Of a stretch of 6,696 nt of DNA, positions 1 to 5,884 are shown in pieces. The DNA is from Firmicutes bacterium UBA3906. GTDB lineage: Bacteria; Bacillota; Clostridia; Caldicoprobacterales; DTU083. The notes beneath the pieces are model-generated. The model saw nothing but the letters and a program-made list of their open reading frames with translations. It was not told the origin of the DNA and made no database searches. The DNA is taken from contig DGFG01000003.1 of NCBI GenBank assembly GCA_002391555.1, positions 1-6,696 on the forward strand. Direction: 5' to 3'. Each line of letters begins with the position of its first letter. Position 1 is the first letter of the stretch. The position numbers and the translations under genes were made by a program.

Positions 1-19
1 AGATGTGTATAAGAGACAG
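1..19. other. Tn5/Nextera mosaic-end adapter (contaminant)
   Basis: Bases 1-19 read AGATGTGTATAAGAGACAG, an exact match to the 19-bp transposase mosaic end used in tagmentation (Nextera) libraries. It sits flush with the start of the window, as expected for untrimmed adapter at a contig end. The xseA frame happens to stay open through it, which would add about six spurious residues (CLLYTS) to the XseA C-terminus. It is not a resident transposon: there is no second end and no transposase. Confidence 0.97.
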
Positions 20-1026
20 CCCCTATCTTGTAAATAGGCTCGACTAGCTGAGTTTAGCCTTTGAAGGCTTAAATCGTACTCCTGGTTCTTTTGATTTACA
101 ATAGATTGAGCTGTGCTTTGGGATAAATGACTAGATAGTCCTTGTAGTAGTTGTATCTTGCTAGTAAATAAATTGGTCATATTGCTTAGTAGGTCTTTTT
201 TTAATCTTAAAGTTTCATCTATTAGCCTACTAGCTTCTGGTACAGCAAGCTCTGCTGCTGCAGAAGGTGTGGGTGCTCTGACATCAGCTACGAAATCTAC
301 GATTGTATAGTCTGTTTCATGTCCTACAGCTGAAATAACAGGGAGCTTTGATTCGAAGATAGCCCTGGCTAGTTCTTCTTCGTTAAAGGCCCAAAGTTCC
401 TCGATAGAACCTCCACCTCTACCAGTAATAATAAGGTCTATATCATCCCTAGTGTTTGCATACCTAATAGCGCTAGCAATTTGCTTGTGGGCTTGTAAGC
501 CTTGTACTTGAACAGGGATAACCAATATATCTACCCTAGCGTTCCTGCGTTTAATTACATTTATAATGTCACGAACTGCAGCACCTGTATGTGATGTTAT
601 AACAGCTATTTTTCTGGGTAATAAGGGTAGGCTTTTCTTGTGTTCTGGAGCAAACAAGCCCTCTTTGTTTAGTTTTGCTTTTAAGGCTTCATAGGTTAGG
701 TAAAGCTCGCCTAGCCCATCTGCTAGCAAGTCTTGTACATAGAGTTGGTATTGACCATCTCTTAGAAAAACCGAAGTTGAGCCAAGAGCAATTACCTTCA
801 TTCCATCCTTTGGCATAAAGTTTAAATTTAAATTGTTTTGCCTAAAAAAAACGCATTGTACTCTGGCCTTATCATCCTTAAGAGAGAAATACATATGGCC
901 TGATGAATGAAGCTTAAAGTTAGAAATTTCACCCTTGACCTTGACTTGCCTTAGTAAGGGGTCTCTTTCAAGCATTAACTTAACATAGTCGTTTAATTGG
1001 TAGACAGAAAGAACTATATCCTTCAT
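20..1026 (-). CDS. xseA: Exodeoxyribonuclease VII large subunit, 3' end missing
   Basis: Catalytic large subunit of exonuclease VII, which works with XseB to degrade single-stranded DNA processively from either end into oligonucleotides. About 336 genuine residues are visible; the family is usually about 400-450, so the C-terminal coiled-coil/XseB-binding part is missing because the contig ends in adapter. Residues 1 to about 100 are the OB-fold ssDNA-binding domain, with VKGEISNF at about 30-37 and GHMYFSLKD just after. The nuclease domain follows: TSHTGAAVRD at 144-153 (the residue after TS varies in the family and is His here), RGGGSIEELWAFNEE at 203-217, PVISAVGHETDYT at 229-241 and DFVADVRAPTPSAAAELAVPE at 244-264. 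The ATG overlaps the folD stop by 4 bp (ATGA) and has AGAGGGG just upstream within folD, so translation is probably coupled. xseB would be expected next, beyond the window. Confidence 0.96.
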
Positions 1027-1868
1027 TTAATCCCCTCTGCTGCTGTTAGTGTGTTTTCTAATAACATAGCAATGGTCATAGGACCTACTCCTCTAGGTAC
1101 GGGTGTAATATAGCCTGCCTTATCTTTGACATCGTCAAAGTCTACATCACCACACAGCTTGCCATCTAATCTGTTAATACCAACATCTATTACAACCGCA
1201 CCCTCTTTAATATAGCTAGAGTCTACGATCTTAGCTCTGCCAACAGCTACTACAAGTATATCAGCTGTCTGTGTGATAGATTTGATGTCCTTAGTCCTTG
1301 TATGGACTATAGTAACAGTAGCATTTCTCTTTAAGAGCATTAATGCTACAGGTTTGCCTACTATGTTGCTCCTACCTATTATTACTGCATTTTTACCTTC
1401 AATCTCATATCCAATATGGTCTAATAGGCGGATAATACCCATAGGGGTGCATGGTTCTAAGGACTTTTCTCCAGCAAAAAGCTTTCCTCGGTTTATGGGG
1501 TGAAAGCCATCTACATCCTTGTTAGGGTCAATTGCAGCAATGATTTTATCTTCGTTTATTTGCTCTGGCAAGGGTAGCTGGACCAGTATTCCATGTACAC
1601 TCCTATCTTCATTTAACTTTTGTATAGTATCTAGTAATTCTTGTTCACTGGTTTTTTCGCTCATCCTAATAATGTTAGAATCAATACCTACCTCTATGCA
1701 TGCCCTTTCCTTATTTCGAACGTAAACCTGGGAGGCAGGGTTATCCCCTACTAAAATAACGGTCAAACTTGGGTTTATGTTCATTGTTTCCTTCATTTTA
1801 GATACCCGTTCTTTTATAGAGGTCCTTATTTCCTCTGCTATCGATTTTCCATCAATGATATTAGACAT
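1023..1868 (-). CDS. folD: Bifunctional methylenetetrahydrofolate dehydrogenase/cyclohydrolase
   Basis: Cytosolic enzyme of one-carbon metabolism. It oxidises 5,10-methylene-THF to 5,10-methenyl-THF with NADP(+) and hydrolyses that to 10-formyl-THF, feeding purine and formyl-Met synthesis; in many anaerobes it also serves the reverse or acetogenic direction. At 281 residues it is full length for the family. The N-terminal catalytic domain has Y49 and K53 (YVRNK), Q97 (VQLPLP) and D120 (KDVDGFH), matching the known catalytic Tyr/Lys/Gln/Asp set. The Rossmann part carries VIIGRSNIVGKP at 162-173 and DVGIN at 228-232. The C-terminal signature reads PRGVGPMT at 258-265, with Arg in place of the first Gly of the usual PGGVGPMT. 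The ATG at 1868 has AAAGGGAGG seven bases upstream. The gene lies 25 bp after the TsaD-like gene and overlaps xseA by 4 bp. Confidence 0.98.
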   Translation of the reverse strand: MSNIIDGKSIAEEIRTSIKERVSKMKETMNINPSLTVILVGDNPASQVYVRNKERACIEVGIDSNIIRMSEKTSEQELLDTIQKLNEDRSVHGILVQLPLPEQINEDKIIAAIDPNKDVDGFHPINRGKLFAGEKSLEPCTPMGIIRLLDHIGYEIEGKNAVIIGRSNIVGKPVALMLLKRNATVTIVHTRTKDIKSITQTADILVVAVGRAKIVDSSYIKEGAVVIDVGINRLDGKLCGDVDFDDVKDKAGYITPVPRGVGPMTIAMLLENTLTAAEGIK

Positions 1869-1893
1869 TTAAATTCCTCCCTTTGTATATTAG

Positions 1894-2853
1894 TTATACA
1901 TTACTTGTTTTGTAGATATTTAAACCAATTAAGGCAGTGCCTAAAGCATTATCCTTAGAAAGCTGTGGATCTGCAAAATATAAAGATAAGCCTTCATTTT
2001 TGATTTCAGAGTCAGCCCTTAAGCCCTCTCTTATTATCCTAGAAGATGATACTCCCCCAACTAAAAGAACATCCCTTGGGTATCCTTTCTTTACCGCATT
2101 AATCAGCCATTTTCCAAGAGTTTTAATTAAACTAATATAAACTCCTTTTGCTATTTTCCTGCTATCTAAGCCCTTGACTATTTGTCTTTGTATATGAGTC
2201 TCTGGTCCTGAAAAACTAATATTTAAGTCCTTTACATAGTACTTAATATCATAGCTTTCTAGTTCATTGTTTGCTAGTTCTTCTAAATGAGGCCCTGATG
2301 GAAAGGGAAGTCCTAGGGAAACGCCAATCCTATCTACAAACTGGCCAGCGTGTAAATCCAGGCTGGAGCCAATCATATCAATGTCAAAGCCATGATTATG
2401 GACTCTTACTTCTAGTAGTTCAGTTGTACCACCTGATAGATGTACAACAAGAAAATGCTTGGCTTTAAAACCACCTAGGCTATACAGGCCAGACATGATA
2501 TGGTTTTCTTGGTGCGTACTTTCATAATATGGGACATTGTTTATGTTTGCTATTACCTGTCCCAAACTTTGTGATAGAACAAATACAGGCATATAGGAAT
2601 CCTTTTGGGGCCTCGGCTTTACGCTAGAACATACTGCTACTAATTCTGGCTTATCAATTGTACTTTTTAGTTCGCTAGTAATTGAGGGTAGATTTTTCAA
2701 GTGGTTAAAGATAGCCTTTGATTGTTGTAGGCCTCTTGTCCCATCTGCCAGCTCCAAAAGAACCTGCTTATTTAATAAGACCTCACCCTCTAAAGAAACA
2801 CAAGCCAAAGAACTTGTATAGCAGCTTGTGTCAATACCTAAGACATATTTCAT
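1894..2853 (-). CDS. TsaD/Kae1-like (O-sialoglycoprotein endopeptidase-type) paralogue, function unknown
   Basis: A 319-residue ASKHA-fold protein related to TsaD/Kae1, the enzyme that makes t6A in tRNA, but divergent enough to be a paralogue. Visible parallels to TsaD: GIDTSCYTS at 6-14 (TsaD has GIETSCDE); HQENH at 114-118, an HxxxH metal motif; LSGGTTELLEV at 139-149; LDLHAGQFVDRIGVSLGLPF at 165-184; FSGPETHIQ at 214-222; LLVGGVSSSRIIRE at 263-276; and SKDNA at 299-303, whose Asp301 corresponds to the third metal ligand. TsaD's AGPGL loop is absent; its place is taken by KPRPQKDSYMPVF (79-91). Such proteins are usually annotated as sialoglycoprotein endopeptidase, a historical misnomer, and I recall similar ones beside nusB/xseA in other Clostridia. 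The start overlaps the nusB stop by 4 bp (ATGA) with a weak GGTGG ribosome site. Family assignment is secure; the substrate is unknown. The true tsaD is probably elsewhere in the genome, but I cannot see it. Confidence 0.88.
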   Translation of the reverse strand: MKYVLGIDTSCYTSSLACVSLEGEVLLNKQVLLELADGTRGLQQSKAIFNHLKNLPSITSELKSTIDKPELVAVCSSVKPRPQKDSYMPVFVLSQSLGQVIANINNVPYYESTHQENHIMSGLYSLGGFKAKHFLVVHLSGGTTELLEVRVHNHGFDIDMIGSSLDLHAGQFVDRIGVSLGLPFPSGPHLEELANNELESYDIKYYVKDLNISFSGPETHIQRQIVKGLDSRKIAKGVYISLIKTLGKWLINAVKKGYPRDVLLVGGVSSSRIIREGLRADSEIKNEGLSLYFADPQLSKDNALGTALIGLNIYKTSNV

Positions 2854-3272
2854 CTGTCATCCACCATTTTATCCTTATCTTGCCTTATGTATTGCCCTAA
2901 TACCCCATTTATAAAGGCGCCAGATTTTTCGTTTCCATATTTCTTAGCTAGCTCTACACCTTCATTTATTGATACACTGTCTGGGATGTCTGACCTATAT
3001 ATTATTTCATATAAGGCTAGCCTTAAAATCGCCAGATCAACCTTAGATAACCTATCTAAAGTCCAGCCTTTTGTCCTATCTGCAATGATCTTGTTGATTT
3101 TATCCTTTTGCAGTACAAATCCGTCTAAAATATCTTTTATGTATTCTAAATCCCTATCTTCTAATGAAAATTCAAGCGCCAAATCATCCAATGTGACCTG
3201 CTTATATTCACCTAGCATATCCCATTGATATAGGATTTTCATAGCTGCTTCTCTAGCGTCTTTTCTAGCCAT
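2850..3272 (-). CDS. nusB: Transcription antitermination factor NusB
   Basis: Small all-helical RNA-binding protein that, with NusE (ribosomal protein S10), binds boxA in nascent rRNA and supports antitermination and rRNA processing. At 140 residues it matches the family length. The start MARKDAREAAMKILYQWD is the conserved first helix with its arginine-rich face. Later come TLDRLSKVDLAILRLALYEI (71-90), P97 in DIPDSVSINEGVELAKKYG (95-113), and SGAFINGVL (117-125), all hallmarks of NusB. The ATG has AGGGAG four bases upstream, plus a second AGGAGG further out at about 3289-3294. The gene follows DUF2273 after 49 bp and overlaps the TsaD-like gene by 4 bp. NusB before folD/xseA is the standard Firmicute order. 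Confidence 0.97.
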   Translation of the reverse strand: MARKDAREAAMKILYQWDMLGEYKQVTLDDLALEFSLEDRDLEYIKDILDGFVLQKDKINKIIADRTKGWTLDRLSKVDLAILRLALYEIIYRSDIPDSVSINEGVELAKKYGNEKSGAFINGVLGQYIRQDKDKMVDDR

Positions 3273-3300
3273 AATCTCCCTTTATGTCCTCCTATGTGTA

Positions 3301-3309
3301 AGTATATCA
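3301..3309 (-). promoter_or_regulatory. Possible weak extended -10 promoter upstream of nusB
   Basis: On the minus strand TGATATACT fits an extended -10 (TGnTATAAT with one mismatch), about 30 bp before the nusB start. The hexamer 17 bp further upstream (GAAAAT) is a poor -35. In AT-rich DNA this may be chance; if real it would give nusB, the TsaD-like gene, folD and xseA some transcription independent of the asp23 promoter. Confidence 0.22.
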
Positions 3310-3321
3310 AAGTTAAAAAGC

Positions 3322-3552
3322 TTATTTTCGTAGACCATTTGGTAGTATCTTGTCCAGAAAAGCAAGAAAGCTTTCCTGCTTATCATGAAGGTTGCCTATC
3401 CAATAGCCTATACCTATACAGGCTAGCAAAAAAAGGCTCCTAAAAAAACCGATTAATAATACAATAATACCAAATAAGAGTCCACACAATATTCCTACTG
3501 TCTTTCCTTTATGCTTTGTAAAACAGGATACAACAATTTCTTTAAGAGTCAT
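3322..3552 (-). CDS. DUF2273 family small membrane protein
   Basis: A 76-residue protein with a short basic N-terminus (TKHKGK, about 12-17), two hydrophobic segments (about 18-34 and 38-54) separated by FFRS, and an amphipathic tail ending DKILPNGLRK. The hairpin with a G-rich first helix (GILCGLLFG) and GIGYWIG in the second is typical of DUF2273, a family that regularly accompanies Asp23/AmaP genes in Firmicutes. No biochemical function is established; the context suggests a membrane partner of the AmaP/Asp23 complex. The ATG at 3552 has an ideal AAGGAGGT site that overlaps the amaP stop codon (TAAGGAGG), so the two are likely translated together; the gap is 12 bp. Confidence 0.9.
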   Translation of the reverse strand: MTLKEIVVSCFTKHKGKTVGILCGLLFGIIVLLIGFFRSLFLLACIGIGYWIGNLHDKQESFLAFLDKILPNGLRK

Positions 3553-3564
3553 TGCTGTACCTCC

Positions 3565-4116
3565 TTATTCAACACGATTTTTTGTAACGGTAACCTGGTT
3601 ATCAATATAGACATTAACTTCCTTAACGTGAATACCTGAGTATTCTTCAATGTAGTCTTTTACCTTAGCTTGTATTGCTTGGGTTAGGTCTGGCATCTTA
3701 ACATCTGGCATTATGTTGACCTTTAGTCTTACCTTTATTCCATCGGTTTCGGTTAGTATGCTTGTTTTAACATCCTTTACTTCTTCAAAGGTCCTGACTG
3801 CCTTTTTTGTTAGACCATCTAAGGTATTTACAGACACCCTTATAGTACCAAAATCAGTTTGCTTTAGTAATGAACTTGCGGGTTTTCTACCTGCCAGGGT
3901 TGATATTATAAGCCTAAGACTGATTAAAATAAATAACAGTGATATACCTAGGCTTGCTAGTATAAAGCTTGTATTGTAGTCTATTGACTCAATAGCTCCA
4001 GCCAGACTATCTAAAGGAATTAGACCGACTGAAATACCAAGTAGGCATAGAGAAAAAGCAAAAATAGTTAAGATATAAAGGGCAAGTAAAATACGATCAA
4101 AAAGTCTCATTTTCAC
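3565..4116 (-). CDS. amaP: Alkaline shock response membrane anchor protein AmaP
   Basis: A 183-residue membrane protein. In Staphylococcus aureus AmaP anchors the abundant Asp23 protein to the cell membrane, and gene order suggests the same role here. Two transmembrane segments are visible, about 9-31 and 50-73, followed by a basic GRKPASS linker (76-82) and a soluble domain (about 88-183). That domain is laid out like Asp23 itself: FGTIRVSVNTLDGLTKKAV, then IKVRLKVNIMPDVKMPDL, then YIEEYSGIHVKEVNVYIDNQ. I place the start at GTG 4116 because AGAGGA lies 8 bases upstream; the in-frame ATG at 4110 is an alternative that would be 14 bases from that site. It is separated from asp23 by 77 bp containing a strong hairpin, and lies 12 bp before the DUF2273 gene. 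Confidence 0.9.
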   Translation of the reverse strand: MKMRLFDRILLALYILTIFAFSLCLLGISVGLIPLDSLAGAIESIDYNTSFILASLGISLLFILISLRLIISTLAGRKPASSLLKQTDFGTIRVSVNTLDGLTKKAVRTFEEVKDVKTSILTETDGIKVRLKVNIMPDVKMPDLTQAIQAKVKDYIEEYSGIHVKEVNVYIDNQVTVTKNRVE

Positions 4117-4159
4117 TCAAATCTTCCTCTCATCTAAAGTAATATTGAAATAATTTAAA

Positions 4160-4188
4160 TTAACCCTCTGAAGATATCAGAGGGTTAA
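4160..4188 (-). terminator. Perfect 12-bp hairpin after asp23, likely leaky terminator
   Basis: The arms 4160-4171 and 4177-4188 pair perfectly over 12 bp around a 5-base loop. On the minus strand the stem reads TTAACCCTCTGA / TCAGAGGGTTAA and starts 5 bases after the asp23 stop. It is followed by a U-rich but A-interrupted run (TTTAAATTATTT), so it is a plausible but imperfect intrinsic terminator. Because amaP has no obvious promoter of its own, some read-through is expected; the hairpin could lower amaP relative to asp23 or protect the 3' end of a short asp23 transcript. Confidence 0.7.
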
Positions 4189-4193
4189 CTGCT

Positions 4194-4592
4194 TTACTTG
4201 TTCTTAGCCTGTGGTTCATCATCTTTGGACTTTTTTTCTATGTTTACACCCTGTACATGAATATTTACCTCTACTACATTCAGTCCTGTCATAGTTTCAA
4301 CAGCTTTTTTGGTATTCTCTTGTATGTTCCAGGCTATTTCAGGTATGCGAGCGCCATATTCAACTATTATGTATAGATCAATAGCAGCCTCTTTTTCTCC
4401 TAACTGAACCTTTACTCCCTTTGACAAGTTCTTTTTGCCTAGCTTTTCAACTATACCGCCTGCAATGCCACCGCTCATTGCTGCAACTCCTTCTATCTCA
4501 GAAGCCGCAAGACCAGCAATAATAGCTACTACCTCATCAGCAAAAGTTATATTTCCATAATCATGCATTGATGTACTTTCATCGTGTGACAT
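4194..4592 (-). CDS. Asp23/Gls24 family envelope stress protein (YqhY-like)
   Basis: A 132-residue soluble protein of the Asp23/Gls24 (DUF322) family, with no signal or membrane segment. Family features in order: GNITFADEVVAIIAGLAASEIEGV (13-36), the glycine-rich MSGGIAGGIVEKLGKKNLSKGVKV (39-62), the beta segment AIDLYIIVEYGARIP (70-84), QENTKKAVETMTGLNVVEVNIHVQGV (91-116), and a charged tail. These match YqhY of Bacillus, also encoded just before nusB. YqhY has been linked to acetyl-CoA carboxylase control, while S. aureus Asp23 associates with the membrane through AmaP; the amaP gene just downstream favours the envelope role here. The ATG has a perfect AGGAGGTGAT site, and a strong promoter lies 50-80 bp upstream, so it is probably highly expressed. 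An accBC pair, present before yqhY in B. subtilis, is absent. Confidence 0.95.
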   Translation of the reverse strand: MSHDESTSMHDYGNITFADEVVAIIAGLAASEIEGVAAMSGGIAGGIVEKLGKKNLSKGVKVQLGEKEAAIDLYIIVEYGARIPEIAWNIQENTKKAVETMTGLNVVEVNIHVQGVNIEKKSKDDEPQAKNK

Positions 4593-4595
4593 ATA

Positions 4596-4605
4596 ATCAC
4601 CTCCT
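4596..4605 (-). promoter_or_regulatory. Perfect Shine-Dalgarno of asp23
   Basis: On the minus strand AGGAGGTGAT matches the 16S rRNA anti-Shine-Dalgarno over ten bases, with 7 bases between AGGAGG and the ATG. It is the strongest ribosome site in the window and fits an abundant Asp23 protein. Confidence 0.85.
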
Positions 4606-4643
4606 AAAGTTCTTATAAATCCTAAGTGAATTTAATTAATGTT

Positions 4644-4672
4644 ATTATATCAAATAAAAATCAAATTGACAA
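4644..4672 (-). promoter_or_regulatory. SigA-type promoter driving asp23 and downstream genes
   Basis: On the minus strand: -35 TTGTCA (4672-4667, five of six consensus), a 17-bp spacer (4666-4650), and -10 TATAAT (4649-4644, perfect) preceded by TG in the extended -10 position. Transcription would start near 4637, giving a leader of about 45 nt before the asp23 ATG. An 11-bp inverted repeat, aattgacaatt (4664-4674), covers the -35 and could be chance or an operator. It is the only good promoter in the window and lies exactly where sporulation genes give way to housekeeping genes. Confidence 0.85.
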
Positions 4673-4693
4673 TTATAACAATATTTATACTTC

Positions 4694-5266
4694 TTATTTC
4701 CTTGGGAAGATCACTATGTTGTTAGTATCAAACTGAGACTCTCGTTTTACTATTTCTAGTATCTGTGCTAGCTCTTCAGTAGTTAACTCTTGCTTTTCTA
4801 CAATTATATTAATATTGTTCTTATGCATAATAGCAATAACCTCATTGAAGCCCTTGGCCTTTAATAGGTTCTCTATAACTGTTTCTGTCTCCATATTTGA
4901 AGCTAACTCTAGTAATTGGGCATGGGCTTCTTTTTCTATATCTGCATCTACTTCTTGGTCATTAATAACTGTATTTATATACTCTATCTCTTTGTTTCTG
5001 TTTTTTTCTCTTTCAAACCTGTAATCAACAAAGAAATTCGTTCCCGCTACTTCTTGGGAAGATTTTTCTGTACCAGTATTGCCTTCTGTATCTTTAACCT
5101 TTACACTACCCTCTATAGTATTGCTGGTTAATGGGTCATCAACACCTTTCTTTTTATTGTCAACCTGGTTGGCGTTTTTATTGTATATGAGATTGAGGTA
5201 GCCTGTTATTATCAAAAGCATGACTAGCAGGCCTATTATTATACTTTTTTTCTTAATCATAAACAT
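4694..5266 (-). CDS. spoIIIAH: Stage III sporulation protein AH
   Basis: Mother-cell membrane protein whose extracellular domain binds forespore SpoIIQ across the intermembrane space, forming part of the SpoIIIA-SpoIIQ channel needed for late forespore (sigma-G) activity. From the chosen ATG it is 190 residues: a lysine-rich start (KKK, 5-7), one transmembrane helix (about 8-27), a polar low-complexity linker (about 30-75), then the family domain beginning FFVDYRFEREKNRNKEIEYI (78-97), with LELASNMETETVIENLLKAKG (119-139) and NIVIFPRK at the end. This YscJ/FliF-like ring-building domain is characteristic. I chose ATG 5266 because AAAGGAG lies 8 bases upstream. A GTG at 5275 in the same frame (193 residues) overlaps the spoIIIAG stop as GTGA and is a real alternative, with GAGG 8 bases before it. 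It is the last gene of the spoIIIA operon; no clear terminator follows. Confidence 0.95.
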   Translation of the reverse strand: MFMIKKKSIIIGLLVMLLIITGYLNLIYNKNANQVDNKKKGVDDPLTSNTIEGSVKVKDTEGNTGTEKSSQEVAGTNFFVDYRFEREKNRNKEIEYINTVINDQEVDADIEKEAHAQLLELASNMETETVIENLLKAKGFNEVIAIMHKNNINIIVEKQELTTEELAQILEIVKRESQFDTNNIVIFPRK

Positions 5267-5271
5267 AAGAT

Positions 5272-5868
5272 TCACTCCTTTGTCCTCTTTGTCTCCATGG
5301 GAAAAACCTCAACTTGGTTTGCATTAATACCAAGTAGAGTTTGTACAGCATTTTGTAACTCTAATCTGACCTTGATATCTTCTGCCCCTTCTGCAACTAC
5401 TATTACACCTTGGATTTCAGGCTCAATTTCCTTTGTGATTAGGGCCTGGCTCCCTTGAGATGTTGACATACTAACAGGTTGAGAGTTGATATCGAGTTGC
5501 TTTGTTATTCTCTTACCCCCATTGTTGTCAGACTCCTCTGTCTGAGTGCTTGACTCTGTAGAGTTCATAGCTGGGACAATCTCTTTGCTAGACTTATAAG
5601 CGATCATTACTTCAACTGCACCCGCCCCCTTAATAGCTGACAGCAAGTCCTTTAAACGTTCTTCCTTGTTATAATCTATGCTTTGTTCTTGGCTTAACTT
5701 GCTGGGTTCAACATCTTGAACCTTAATACTAGCCTTGTCTTTGCTGCTAGTAAAAATATTTCCGACCATACTTAATACTATAGCTATGGCCAAAATCAAA
5801 ATAAAATACTCAATATGCTTTACATTTTTAATCTTTTCATATATTGATTTTAAACTAGTTTTCTCCAT
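5272..5868 (-). CDS. spoIIIAG: Stage III sporulation protein AG
   Basis: Mother-cell membrane protein that forms a large oligomeric ring in the SpoIIIA-SpoIIQ channel. From ATG 5868 it is 198 residues: a basic N-terminus (EKIKNVKH), one transmembrane helix (about 20-38), a linker, then the ring-building domain in two halves. The first half has LLSAIKGAGAVEVMIAYKSS (75-94); the second has GVIVVAEGAEDIKVRLEL (154-171) and VQTLLGINANQVEVFPM (175-191), which are strongly conserved in SpoIIIAG. Between them lies a Ser/Thr/Gln-rich insert (about 100-145), as in the family. A TTG at 5877 would add three residues; I prefer the ATG because the TTG has purine-rich sequence directly abutting it. It starts 16 bp after the spoIIIAF stop and its stop overlaps the possible GTG start of spoIIIAH. 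Confidence 0.95.
   Translation of the reverse strand: MEKTSLKSIYEKIKNVKHIEYFILILAIAIVLSMVGNIFTSSKDKASIKVQDVEPSKLSQEQSIDYNKEERLKDLLSAIKGAGAVEVMIAYKSSKEIVPAMNSTESSTQTEESDNNGGKRITKQLDINSQPVSMSTSQGSQALITKEIEPEIQGVIVVAEGAEDIKVRLELQNAVQTLLGINANQVEVFPMETKRTKE
5275..5281 (-). promoter_or_regulatory. Shine-Dalgarno deciding the spoIIIAH start
   Basis: AAAGGAG on the minus strand lies 8 bases before ATG 5266 but directly abuts GTG 5275, whose first base it would overlap. It therefore supports the ATG as the main start and lies inside the last codons of spoIIIAG, consistent with coupled translation. Confidence 0.55.
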
Positions 5869-5884
5869 AATAACCAACCCTACC

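Noticed and set aside
1..19. Resident transposon end or insertion site
   Set aside because: It is the engineered mosaic end, lies exactly at the contig edge, has no partner repeat or transposase, and is best explained as library adapter.
1273..1725. Plus-strand open frames opposite folD
   Set aside because: They lie wholly antisense to a well-conserved folD, show no recognisable domain and are shadows of its codon pattern.
1885..1899. Small inverted repeat gtata-ttagt-tatac between the TsaD-like gene and folD
   Set aside because: A 5-bp AT-dominated stem with no U-tract in an AT-rich region; expected by chance and too weak to terminate transcription.
2887..3228. 113-codon plus-strand open frame opposite nusB
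   Set aside because: The nusB frame has all family hallmarks and a ribosome site; the antisense frame is Ser/Phe/Leu-rich with no family features.
4593..4643. Riboswitch or leader element upstream of asp23
   Set aside because: The leader is only about 45 nt, with no stable paired structure or conserved aptamer motif.
4815..5131. Hydrophobic plus-strand frames opposite spoIIIAH
   Set aside because: Their apparent membrane character comes from reading the complement of Lys/Glu-rich codons as Phe/Ser/Leu.
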